The notes beneath the pieces were generated by a model. It made no database searches. It worked only from the letters and a program-made list of their open reading frames with translations, and was not told the DNA's origin. A DNA stretch of 6,131 bases, taken from contig JAJQAS010000296.1 of NCBI GenBank assembly GCA_021203685.1, positions 1 to 6,131 of the forward strand, written 5' to 3'. Below are positions 1-5,340 of this stretch, piece after piece. The DNA comes from Clostridiales bacterium. Lineage in GTDB: Bacteria > Bacillota > Clostridia > Oscillospirales > Oscillospiraceae. Position 1 is the first letter of the stretch. Each line of letters starts with the position of its first letter. The position numbers were made by a program, and so were the translations under genes.

Positions 1-68
1 TGGAAATGGAAAAAGACCCGGAAACCGGCGCGCAGCCGCTGCTGACACAGGTTTTCTGGCTGGAATAA
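1..68 (+). CDS. 3' end of an unidentified gene
   Basis: The frame starting at base 3 is open from the window edge to a TAA at 66-68. It gives about 21 residues of C-terminus ending in TQVFWLE. The third codon positions are mostly G or C, like the GC-rich genes that follow, whereas the other open forward frame lacks that bias; this is the main reason to call it coding. The piece is too short to assign a family. Its distance from rhaD (about 290 bases with repeats between) argues against tight co-translation with rhaD. Confidence 0.42.
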   Translation, partial: EMEKDPETGAQPLLTQVFWLE

Positions 69-116
69 TAACAAAAAACTTTATGATTATCCCTTTGAAT
101 CAGCCGCGTTGTGATA

Positions 117-292
117 AGCTATTAGCCGTTAGATGTTAGCTGTTAGTCATGTGTTACCAGTCTAAAGCAAACAGCCAAAAGGAAGTTGAGAGTGAAGCTA
201 CCCCGGTTGTAAAAGAGTGCAAACGGTAAGCGTAGTACGCAAAGCCAACCACCACAAAGCTAATAGCTAAAAGCTAGAAGCTAAGAGCTAAA
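117..292. repeat. Pair of inverted 7-bp repeat arrays flanking about 110 bp
   Basis: The left array (117-147) reads AGCTATT, AGCCGTT, AGATGTT, AGCTGTT, AGT. The right array (258-292) reads AGCTAAT, AGCTAAA, AGCTAGA, AGCTAAG, AGCTAAA. The reverse complement of the right unit (nTTAGCT) matches the left unit family, so the two arrays are inverted copies and could pair into a long imperfect hairpin. The interior (148-257) has no convincing ORF. The layout resembles a small non-autonomous intergenic repeat or MITE-like element; that reading is inference. No transposase or target-site duplication was recognised. The rest of the 69-347 gap holds only the candidate promoter and the rhaD ribosome-binding site. 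Confidence 0.6.
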
Positions 293-293
293 A

Positions 294-322
294 TGGTCAT
301 AAGGCTGAGCGAATGGGATAAC
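294..322 (+). promoter_or_regulatory. Candidate promoter for rhaD
   Basis: TGGTCA (294-299) and GATAAC (317-322) are separated by 17 bp. Each matches the sigma-A consensus at 4 of 6 positions, and a TG one base before the second hexamer gives an extended -10. The -35 begins directly after the right heptamer array. This is a weak, consensus-only call. Confidence 0.25.
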
Positions 323-340
323 CAATAAAAACTTATTTTT

Positions 341-347
341 AGGGAGG
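341..347 (+). promoter_or_regulatory. Shine-Dalgarno that fixes the rhaD start at 357
   Basis: AGGGAGG lies 9 bases before the ATG at 357 but directly abuts the in-frame ATG at 348. The downstream ATG is therefore the functional start. Confidence 0.75.
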
Positions 348-356
348 ATGAACACC

Positions 357-1188
357 ATGAAAGTATTAGAATCCAACTTTATGCAGGGCTTTATGCGCAT
401 GGCCGACGACGGCTGGCAGCAGGGCTGGCACGAGCGCAACGGCGGCAACCTGACCTACCGGATGAAGCCGGAGGAGGTGGAGGCCGTTCGAGAGGACCTG
501 TCCTTTGACGGCGAGTGGAAGGACATCGGCACCACCGTTCCGGGTCTGGCTGGGGGAGTTCTTCGTGGCAACCGGCTCCGGCAAGTACTTCCGCAACGTC
601 ATGACCGCCCCGGAGGACTCCTGCGCCATCTGCGAAATTGACGACAAGGGCGAGAAGTACCGGGTCTGCTGGGGTCTCGTCAACGGCGGACGGCCTACCA
701 GCGAGTTCCCTTCCCACCTGATGAACCATGAGGTCAAGAAGGCGGCCAGCAATGGCGCGCACCGGGTCATTTACCACGCTCACCCCGCCAACACCATCGC
801 CCTGACCTTTGTACTGCCCCTGACCGACGAGGCGTTTACCCGCGAGCTGTGGGAAATGGCGACCGAGTGTCCCGTGGTGTTCCCCTCCGGCATTGGCGTG
901 GTGCCCTGGATGGTCCCCGGCGGACGGGACATCGCCGTGGCCACCTCTGAGCTGATGAAGCAGTACGATGTGGCGATTTGGGCGCACCACGGGATGTTCT
1001 GCTCCGGCGAGGACTTCGACCTGACCTTCGGCCTGATGCACACCGTGGAAAAGTCCGCTGAAATTCTGGTGAAGGTGTACTCCATGACCGGCGGCGCCAA
1101 GCGCCAGACCATCCAGCCGGATGAGTTCCGCCACCTGGCGGTGGACTTCGGCGTGACCCTGCCGGAGAAGTTCCTCTTTGAGAAATAA
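357..1188 (+). pseudogene. rhaD: L-rhamnulose-1-phosphate aldolase, interrupted by a +1 frameshift
   Basis: Class II (zinc) aldolase that cleaves L-rhamnulose-1-phosphate into dihydroxyacetone phosphate and L-lactaldehyde in the cytoplasm. Removing one G from the G5 run at 552-556 gives a continuous 276-residue protein, against 274 in E. coli RhaD, and it resembles that protein along its whole length. In the joined protein the catalytic Glu is E116 (in PTSEFPSH), the zinc ligands are H140 and H142 (YHAH) and H211 (WAHHGMF), each one residue off the E. coli positions. The phosphate-binding segments ERNGGN (26-31) and TGSGK (72-76) are present. As read, translation from 357 leaves frame near residue 66 and stops at 641, losing all zinc ligands; the remainder is open from 505 to 1188. 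A recent mutation or a sequencing error is likely because no other damage is seen. fucO follows at a 163-base gap. Confidence 0.88.
552..556 (+). other. rhaD: Frameshift site in rhaD (G5 run)
   Basis: The upstream frame reads VPGLAG and the downstream frame reads GEFFVATGSGK. They join perfectly if the run had four Gs instead of five. A homopolymer length change is the simplest cause. No known programmed +1 frameshift signal, such as a slow codon or an adjacent stop, was recognised. Confidence 0.8.
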
Positions 1189-1200
1189 CTTGATTTTATT

Positions 1201-1292
1201 GTGTGTCCGGGATGGCTGCTTCACCCCTTAGTTTGCTTCACCCCTCTGATCAACTCCTCCTGCCTATCAAAAGGTGGTCGTTTCGGACACAC
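1201..1292 (+). promoter_or_regulatory. Candidate cis-regulatory element between rhaD and fucO
   Basis: GTGTGTCCG (1201-1209) and CGGACACAC (1284-1292) form a perfect 9-bp inverted repeat, which two G-U pairs and one A-U pair would extend to 12 bp in RNA. Inside lie two exact copies of GCTTCACCCCT (1218-1228 and 1235-1245, 17 bases apart) and a weaker hairpin (1248-1279). There is no U-tract, so it is not an intrinsic terminator. It could be a structured 5' leader of fucO or a DNA operator. No known riboswitch class was recognised. Confidence 0.4.
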
Positions 1293-1351
1293 TTTAAAAT
1301 ATTTTCCCCATCTTTCAGACAACATACAACAGAAAAGCGAGGTATGCGATT

Positions 1352-2494
1352 ATGGTCAATCGTTTTGTACTCAACGGCATCTCTTACCACGGCAAAGGCG
1401 CCATTCAGGAGATCCCCGGCCTGGTCCAGGCCAAGGGCCTGAAAAAGGCGTTCATCGCCTCTGACCCCGATCTGGTCAAGTTCAACGTTACCAAGAAGGT
1501 CACCGACCTGCTGGACGCGGCTGGCATGGACTATGAAGTCTATTCCGACATCAAGCCCAACCCCACCATCGAAAACGTCCTCTCCGGCGTGGAAGCCTAC
1601 AAAGCCTCCGGCGCGGACTATATGATCACCATTGGCGGCGGCTCCTCCATGGACACCGGCAAGGCCATCGGCATCATTATCAACAACCCCGAATTTGCAG
1701 ACGTTCGCTCCCTGGAGGGCGTAGCCCCCACTAAGAACCGCACCGTTTACACCATCGCCGTCCCCACCACTGCCGGCACTGCGGCTGAGGCCACCATCAA
1801 CTATGTCATCACCGATGTGCAGAAAAAGCGCAAGTTCGTCTGCGTGGATGTGAACGACATCCCCGACATCGCTATCGTAGACCCCGACATGATGTCCACC
1901 ATGCCCAGGGGCCTGACCGCTTCCACCGGCATGGACGCTCTGACCCACGCCATCGAGGGCTACACCACCGCCGCCGCCTGGGAGCTGGCCGACTGCCTGA
2001 ACCTGGAAGCCATTAAACTAATCTCCAAGAACCTCCGCGCCGCCGTCAAGAACGAGCAGGAAGGCCGCGAGGGTATGGCTCTGGGCCAGTTCGTCACCGG
2101 TATGGCTTTCTCCAACGTGGGTCTGGGCATTGCCCACTCCATGGCCCACACCCTGGGCGCGGTGTATGACACTCCCCACGGCGTGGCCTGCGCCATGATG
2201 CTCCCCATCGTCATGGAGTACAACGCCGACGCCACCGGCACCAAATTTAAGGACATCGCTGAGGCCATGGGCGTGGACACCACCGGCATGGATCAGGAGA
2301 CCTACCGCAAGGCCGCCATCGACGCCGTCAAGCAGCTCTCCGCCGATGTGGGTATCCCCACCAAGCTGGAGAAAATGAAGGAGGAGGACTTGGACTTCCT
2401 GGCCCAGTCCGCCGCCGCCGACGCCTGCGCCCCCGGCAACCCCAAGGAGGCCAGCATCGAGGACTTCAAAACGTTGTTCCGCAAGCTGATGTAA
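1352..2494 (+). CDS. fucO: Lactaldehyde reductase (1,2-propanediol oxidoreductase)
   Basis: Group III iron-dependent alcohol dehydrogenase that reduces L-lactaldehyde to L-1,2-propanediol with NADH, disposing of the aldehyde made by RhaD or FucA in anaerobic deoxyhexose breakdown. The protein has 380 residues, close to E. coli FucO (383), with long shared blocks such as NNPEFADVRSLEG (111-123). The N-terminal Rossmann-like half carries IGGGS (94-98) and D38, matching the FucO Asp associated with NAD over NADP preference. The helical C-terminal half carries the iron ligands D195 and H199 (GMDALTHAIEGY), H262 and H276. GAGG at 1339-1342, 9 bases upstream, supports this start. The gene is intact and GC-rich like rhaD. 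A hairpin terminator follows 31 bases after the stop, so the transcript probably ends there. Another propanediol or lactaldehyde-type dehydrogenase of the same family is possible but less likely. Confidence 0.92.
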   Translation: MVNRFVLNGISYHGKGAIQEIPGLVQAKGLKKAFIASDPDLVKFNVTKKVTDLLDAAGMDYEVYSDIKPNPTIENVLSGVEAYKASGADYMITIGGGSSMDTGKAIGIIINNPEFADVRSLEGVAPTKNRTVYTIAVPTTAGTAAEATINYVITDVQKKRKFVCVDVNDIPDIAIVDPDMMSTMPRGLTASTGMDALTHAIEGYTTAAAWELADCLNLEAIKLISKNLRAAVKNEQEGREGMALGQFVTGMAFSNVGLGIAHSMAHTLGAVYDTPHGVACAMMLPIVMEYNADATGTKFKDIAEAMGVDTTGMDQETYRKAAIDAVKQLSADVGIPTKLEKMKEEDLDFLAQSAAADACAPGNPKEASIEDFKTLFRKLM

Positions 2495-2525
2495 GGGACT
2501 GCCGCAGAGCAAGATTACCGACTGA

Positions 2526-2562
2526 ATTCCCCGCAGGATCGATTCCTGTGGGGAATCTTTCT
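2526..2562 (+). terminator. Intrinsic terminator after fucO
   Basis: A 13-bp stem (2526-2538 with 2544-2556, one G-U pair) with a 5-base loop TCGAT is followed by CTTTCT. The stem is strong and the U-tract modest. It separates fucO from the regulator gene. It also makes the upstream in-frame start at 2548 for the next gene implausible, because that start lies inside the stem. Confidence 0.75.
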
Positions 2563-2598
2563 GAATCATACGTTACTATCTCATGGAAGGAAAACCAG

Positions 2599-3942
2599 AT
2601 GAATACAAAGGATATGAAAAAGATAGAACAGGCACTCAATTCTTCAAACATAGATAGCAACATCGTCGACGAAATCATGTATGACATACAATTTGAAACC
2701 ACCGTATCCACCTTGGAGGCAAGACTTCGCGGCGGTTATGAATTTGAGGAAATTATTGCAGACGCATTGGGTACCACGATGGACTTCTATGACGCTGACT
2801 GCGCAATGGTCATCAGCGTCGATATGCAGTTGCAACTGGCGAAGTGCCTTTATGAAGCGCACAGAGAAGATTTTATGCCGATCTGCGGGACACAGCCCAT
2901 GTACCTGAATGAATACCCGGAGATACAGCAAGCTGTTGCACAGATGGGGCCGCTTACGATTTTGGATGTGCTTTCCATGCTTCCCACGGAATCCAAGTCA
3001 TACAAGCGCATGGAAGCAATCGGGATTCGTTCTGTTATGGCGCTCCCCTATAGCAAGCGCAACACGGGCGTGGTGGCTGTGATCAATCCCAGAAAATTTA
3101 CCGCATATAACAGTATGCTTCAAATTCTCTCCTACGTTACAGTGGCAGAAATCAACGAGATGAACCTGATGAACGTGGGAGGTAGTTCTATACAGGAAGA
3201 AAACCAACTTGCAAAGAATGAAATCTACTTGAAGCTCCTGAATGGCTTTGAAATCCAGACAAAAGAGGGGGTTATTACAGAAGCATCCATAGGGCGAAAA
3301 CAGGAAATTCTGTTTTTGACGCTACTTTTGATGCAGCGAGGACGCGCCATTTCTGAAGATGCACTCATCCATCTGGTGTGGGACGATCCCAGCCAACTCA
3401 TCGACCCATCCAAGACGCTGAAGAATCTGGGATATACAGCAAAGCGTAAGGTCGCCCACCTCTTTCCGGAAAATGGGCTTCTGCAAATCAACAAGACTGG
3501 ATACGCCATCAGCCGCAAATACACGATCACCACGGATTTTGACCTTTTCGTCCGCAAAACCAGAGACGCGGAAGGAATGACAAACCCTGAGGTACGGTTG
3601 GAAAAGTACATGGAAGCCCTTGATGGATTTACTGGTGTCGTTCTTCCCAATTTGGATAATCTGGCAATCAAGCGCATTGCCGATGTATATGAGCAAAAAC
3701 GGATCAGTGTTCAGAACGAATGTTTATCCCTGATGTATCATTTGGAGCAATATGATAGGATGCGGGAATTCATTAACATGATTTCCATCTCCCGAAACAG
3801 GGGAAGTACCTTGTATTATTGGGAAATCATGGCGTTCTATGGACAAAAGAAAACAGAACAGGCAAGAATGCTTCTACAGGAAAACATGGAGCGGCTGACT
3901 CCAGAACATAGCAAGGTACTGAAAGAATTGCTTACCTCTTAA
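2599..3942 (+). CDS. GAF-wHTH-BTAD transcriptional regulator (SARP-like)
   Basis: Cytoplasmic DNA-binding regulator of 447 residues, with no signal peptide or membrane segment. Residues about 45-190 look like a GAF-type sensor domain (for example GIRSVMALPYSKRNTGVVAV, 142-161). Residues about 205-307 form an OmpR/SARP-type winged helix, starting YLKLLNGFEI, then a GRKQEILFL helix, SEDALIHLVW, and the wing near INKTGYAIS. Residues about 313-440 match a BTAD-like helical domain (FDLFVRKTRDAE onward). wHTH plus BTAD is the SARP architecture known best from actinomycetes; an N-terminal GAF replaces the usual C-terminal ATPase or TPR extensions. GGAAGGA at 2585-2591, 7 bases before ATG 2599, fixes the start. 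The gene is visibly more AT-rich than rhaD and fucO, and a terminator isolates it, so co-transcription is unlikely. The ligand is unknown; control of deoxyhexose genes is inferred from position only. Four 11-bp repeats lie directly downstream. Confidence 0.83.
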   Translation: MNTKDMKKIEQALNSSNIDSNIVDEIMYDIQFETTVSTLEARLRGGYEFEEIIADALGTTMDFYDADCAMVISVDMQLQLAKCLYEAHREDFMPICGTQPMYLNEYPEIQQAVAQMGPLTILDVLSMLPTESKSYKRMEAIGIRSVMALPYSKRNTGVVAVINPRKFTAYNSMLQILSYVTVAEINEMNLMNVGGSSIQEENQLAKNEIYLKLLNGFEIQTKEGVITEASIGRKQEILFLTLLLMQRGRAISEDALIHLVWDDPSQLIDPSKTLKNLGYTAKRKVAHLFPENGLLQINKTGYAISRKYTITTDFDLFVRKTRDAEGMTNPEVRLEKYMEALDGFTGVVLPNLDNLAIKRIADVYEQKRISVQNECLSLMYHLEQYDRMREFINMISISRNRGSTLYYWEIMAFYGQKKTEQARMLLQENMERLTPEHSKVLKELLTS

Positions 3943-3961
3943 TTATTTCGCTTTCGACATG

Positions 3962-4005
3962 ATGCTGAAATTATGCTGGAATAATGCTGAAAATATGCTG
4001 AAATA
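3962..4005 (+). repeat. Four tandem 11-bp repeats, candidate operator for the SARP-like regulator
   Basis: Four back-to-back units start at 3962, 3973, 3984 and 3995: ATGCTGAAATT, ATGCTGGAATA, ATGCTGAAAAT, ATGCTGAAATA. Each is a heptamer ATGCTGA (one A to G change) plus a 4-bp A/T spacer. The 11-bp period places every heptamer on the same helix face. SARP and PhoB/OmpR-type winged-helix proteins are known to bind tandem heptamers at 11-bp spacing. The array starts 20 bases after the stop of such a regulator. Iterons or a passive tandem repeat are alternatives. Confidence 0.8.
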
Positions 4006-4020
4006 AGGTTCCCGTGGTGC

Positions 4021-4049
4021 GTGACAGCGAGCGTGTTCTATGCTATGCT
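4021..4049 (+). promoter_or_regulatory. Candidate promoter downstream of the 11-bp repeats
   Basis: GTGACA (4021-4026, 5 of 6 to the -35 consensus) and TATGCT (4044-4049, 4 of 6 to the -10) are exactly 17 bp apart. The repeat array ends 15 bases before the -35, a position compatible with an activator. Transcription would run toward the zinc-ribbon gene through an untranslated leader of about 70 bases containing a small GCTGC-GGA-GCAGC hairpin (4071-4083). Confidence 0.35.
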
Positions 4050-4125
4050 GTTTCGGTGCTGTGGATAGCCGCTGCGGAGCAGCCCGTAGTGTCCATCTCA
4101 CAATTTGAAACGGGAGGTAAGACCA

Positions 4126-4326
4126 GTGCAGGAAGAAACAATACCGGAGAATTTCGTCATCTCTACCTGTCCGCAGTGCGGAACCCGCCTGATGTGTGGC
4201 AAGGTCATTATCAGCGGTCTGCTGCAATGTTCCAGGTGCAAACGCCATTGGCTGGTAGAGATGGACGCCGACAAAGTCCTCATTAAGCGAGTGACCCACA
4301 TCCGCAAACTGATGGAACACAAATAA
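4126..4326 (+). CDS. Small zinc-ribbon protein of unknown function
   Basis: A 66-residue protein starting with GTG, chosen because GGGAGG (4112-4117) sits 8 bases upstream. The alternative TTG at 4105 lies before that site and is unlikely. Two CxxC knuckles, CPQC (15-18) and CSRC (35-38), are 16 residues apart, with an extra C24 and H41. This is the pattern of a treble-clef or zinc-ribbon fold expected to bind one zinc ion. The C-terminal third is basic (IKRVTHIRKLMEHK), compatible with nucleic-acid or protein binding. No family name is offered. Small proteins of this kind are common in mobile elements of Firmicutes, which agrees with the XRE and ParB-like genes downstream. It is the first gene after the candidate promoter and 11-bp array, so it is a possible target of the SARP-like regulator (inference). 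Confidence 0.72.
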   Translation: MQEETIPENFVISTCPQCGTRLMCGKVIISGLLQCSRCKRHWLVEMDADKVLIKRVTHIRKLMEHK

Positions 4327-4461
4327 CCACAAGACAAACCACAACTGAATAGAATGAGACATACTGTAGATGCGTCGAATTGGGGAAACGCCCTCAGGGA
4401 CGGAAGTCAGGAGTCAAAAGTTTGTTAGATAGGACTGAACCTGTCCATGAGCAGGACGAGC
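4327..4461 (+). other. Non-coding stretch with short alternative stems
   Basis: There is no convincing gene here. The 3' half (4381-4461) contains short pairing options: GAC-GGAA-GTC near 4399-4408, AGTC (4412-4415) with GACT (4433-4436), and GTCC (4443-4446), which can pair with GGAC at 4432-4435 or at 4454-4457. It runs straight into the terminator at 4462. It may be a 3' UTR of the zinc-ribbon gene or a small RNA. No known RNA family was recognised. Confidence 0.3.
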
Positions 4462-4518
4462 CCGGCAGACGGAATGCAATTCCGTGGAAGAATTGCGCCT
4501 TCTGCCGGTCTCTTTTTT
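4462..4518 (+). terminator. Strong intrinsic terminator with alternative inner hairpins
   Basis: CCGGCAGA (4462-4469) pairs perfectly with TCTGCCGG (4501-4508), followed by TCTC and six Ts (4513-4518). The 31-base interior can form either CGGAAT-GCA-ATTCCG (4470-4484) or GCAATTC with GAATTGC (4476-4482, 4490-4496). The two inner hairpins exclude each other. It ends the transcript containing the zinc-ribbon gene, or acts as an attenuator ahead of the XRE gene. Confidence 0.75.
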
Positions 4519-4559
4519 GCGCTCTCGTACAGTCCGACAGTATGTCTGCCAATTTGCTG

Positions 4560-4600
4560 CCTCCATTCAGGATTGCATATCCGCAAACCTGAATGGAGGT
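4560..4600 (+). promoter_or_regulatory. Hairpin that buries the Shine-Dalgarno of the XRE gene
   Basis: CCTCCATTCAGG (4560-4571) and CCTGAATGGAGG (4588-4599) form a perfect 12-bp inverted repeat. After one A-A mismatch, TTGC/GCAA (4573-4576 with 4583-4586) adds 4 bp around a 6-base loop. The right arm contains GGAGG (4595-4599), the ribosome-binding site of the GTG start at 4607. In RNA this site would be sequestered. As DNA the same palindrome could be the autoregulatory operator of the XRE repressor. Confidence 0.65.
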
Positions 4601-4606
4601 TTATTC

Positions 4607-4894
4607 GTGTATTTTAATGAAAACGAGTTTAGACAGCGACTGAAACACCTGAGAAAGGTGGAAGGCATTTCGCAAGAGCAGCTTGCAGCAGAATTAAATA
4701 TGAGCCGATCCCATCTGTCACACATAGAAGCCGGAGAAAAAATCGGTTCCGTAGATTTTATTGTCGCTGTAGCAGAATATTTTCAGGTTTCGTTAGATTA
4801 TTTAATCCTTGGAAAAGAGAAACACTCGGATAGAGTGAAACACGACCTGCGGCGTGTCATTAAAACTTTACAGGTAATCGAATCTGAATTGTGA
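4607..4894 (+). CDS. XRE-family helix-turn-helix regulator
   Basis: A 95-residue cytoplasmic DNA-binding protein. Residues about 8-68 form a Cro/CI-type HTH_3 domain: RLKHLRKVEGISQEQLA, then the recognition region NMSRSHLSHIEAGEK (31-45), and the closing SLDYLILG (62-69). Residues 70-95 are a charged helical tail with regular hydrophobic spacing, likely for dimerisation. The GTG at 4607 is chosen because GGAGG at 4595-4599 is 7 bases upstream and the HTH alignment begins right after it; an earlier in-frame ATG at 4484 lies inside the upstream terminator. Single-domain repressors like this commonly control mobile-element genes, and autoregulation through the palindrome covering its ribosome-binding site is plausible. 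Terminators before and after suggest a monocistronic unit. Confidence 0.87.
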   Translation: MYFNENEFRQRLKHLRKVEGISQEQLAAELNMSRSHLSHIEAGEKIGSVDFIVAVAEYFQVSLDYLILGKEKHSDRVKHDLRRVIKTLQVIESEL

Positions 4895-4910
4895 ACCGGG
4901 TATTAATTTG

Positions 4911-4958
4911 CGCCCTAAAAGGGCCACTACAATGGCCTTTTTGCGCCCTCCAAGGGCG
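4911..4958 (+). terminator. Terminator with competing hairpins after the XRE gene
   Basis: The terminator stem AAAAGGGCCA (4917-4926) pairs with TGGCCTTTTT (4933-4942) with one G-U pair and loop CTACAA. Overlapping it is an alternative hairpin GCCCT-AAA-AGGGC (4912-4924). A third hairpin, CGCCCT-CCA-AGGGCG (4944-4958), follows. The first and third hairpins both begin with the identical decamer TTTGCGCCCT (4907-4916 and 4940-4949). Confidence 0.65.
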
Positions 4959-4981
4959 TGGGAATCCTCTTTAATCTACGC

Positions 4982-4987
4982 TACAAT
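4982..4987 (+). promoter_or_regulatory. Candidate -10 for the leader of the ParB-like gene
   Basis: TACAAT matches the -10 consensus at 5 of 6 positions. The hexamer 17 bp upstream (TGGGAA) is a poor -35. If used, the transcript would begin near 4994. Confidence 0.25.
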
Positions 4988-5257
4988 TTACTTATAGCCA
5001 GAAAAAAGGCTAGAACTGCACCTTTACAACTGAATATCAGTACACAGGTACGTTCCTGCTGTGACGAGCCATATCAGAAGTACGCCGTGACCCAACCTCC
5101 GGGTTGGCAGCGATTCCTACCGTCTGTGACAGTCGTCTCGCAACCGATTCGGCCACGACCCGCAGCAGGGATAATGATACTTCTGCCCAGCCACAGCCCT
5201 GGCCCGACAGCCGGGATCAAGCAATGGGGGCAGCTTAATGGAAAAGGGGTGAAGCCC

Positions 5258-5287
5258 ATGGAGCTGCGCGAACAGCCGCCTGTGTAA
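5258..5287 (+). CDS. Possible 9-codon leader peptide
   Basis: The ATG at 5258 follows AAGGGG (5244-5249) by 8 bases and encodes MELREQPPV before TAA. It lies inside the structured leader upstream of the ParB-like gene, and its stop falls in the loop of the GCCTG/CAGGC stem. A chance ORF of this size is common, so it is offered only because of the good ribosome-binding site. Confidence 0.18.
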   Translation: MELREQPPV

Positions 5288-5340
5288 CTCCCGCAGGCTC
5301 TGGGGTGTCGTGGACAAATAAGAGTTCGTCATAAAAATTG

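Noticed and set aside
391..1224. Long minus-strand ORF (277 aa) across rhaD
   Set aside because: Antisense shadow of a GC-rich gene. Its product is rich in Gly, His and Arg with no recognisable domain, whereas the plus strand encodes clear RhaD.
1201..1292. T-box or other known riboswitch upstream of fucO
   Set aside because: No T-box consensus, terminator U-tract or other riboswitch core sequence could be recognised.
1250..2569. Minus-strand ORFs of 232 and 183 aa across fucO
   Set aside because: Low-complexity Gly/Val/His-rich translations opposite an unambiguous FucO gene.
2548..2598. Upstream in-frame start giving the SARP-like regulator 17 extra residues
   Set aside because: It begins within the terminator stem and has no ribosome-binding site, while ATG 2599 has GGAAGGA at the proper distance.
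3962..4005. CRISPR-like direct repeats
   Set aside because: The units are 11 bp and contiguous without spacers, and no cas genes are present.
3962..4006. Short ORF (14 codons) running through the 11-bp repeats
   Set aside because: It has no ribosome-binding site, and the 11-bp period is not a multiple of three, so the repeat is not being kept as a protein repeat.
4014..4286. A 90-aa plus-strand ORF overlapping the zinc-ribbon gene
   Set aside because: It is in a different frame from the CxxC-containing protein, has no ribosome-binding site and shows no domain.
4958..5287. A 109-aa plus-strand ORF in the leader of the ParB-like gene
   Set aside because: Its start lies in a hairpin without a proper ribosome-binding site, its composition is unlike a folded protein, and the region is better explained by RNA-like stems.
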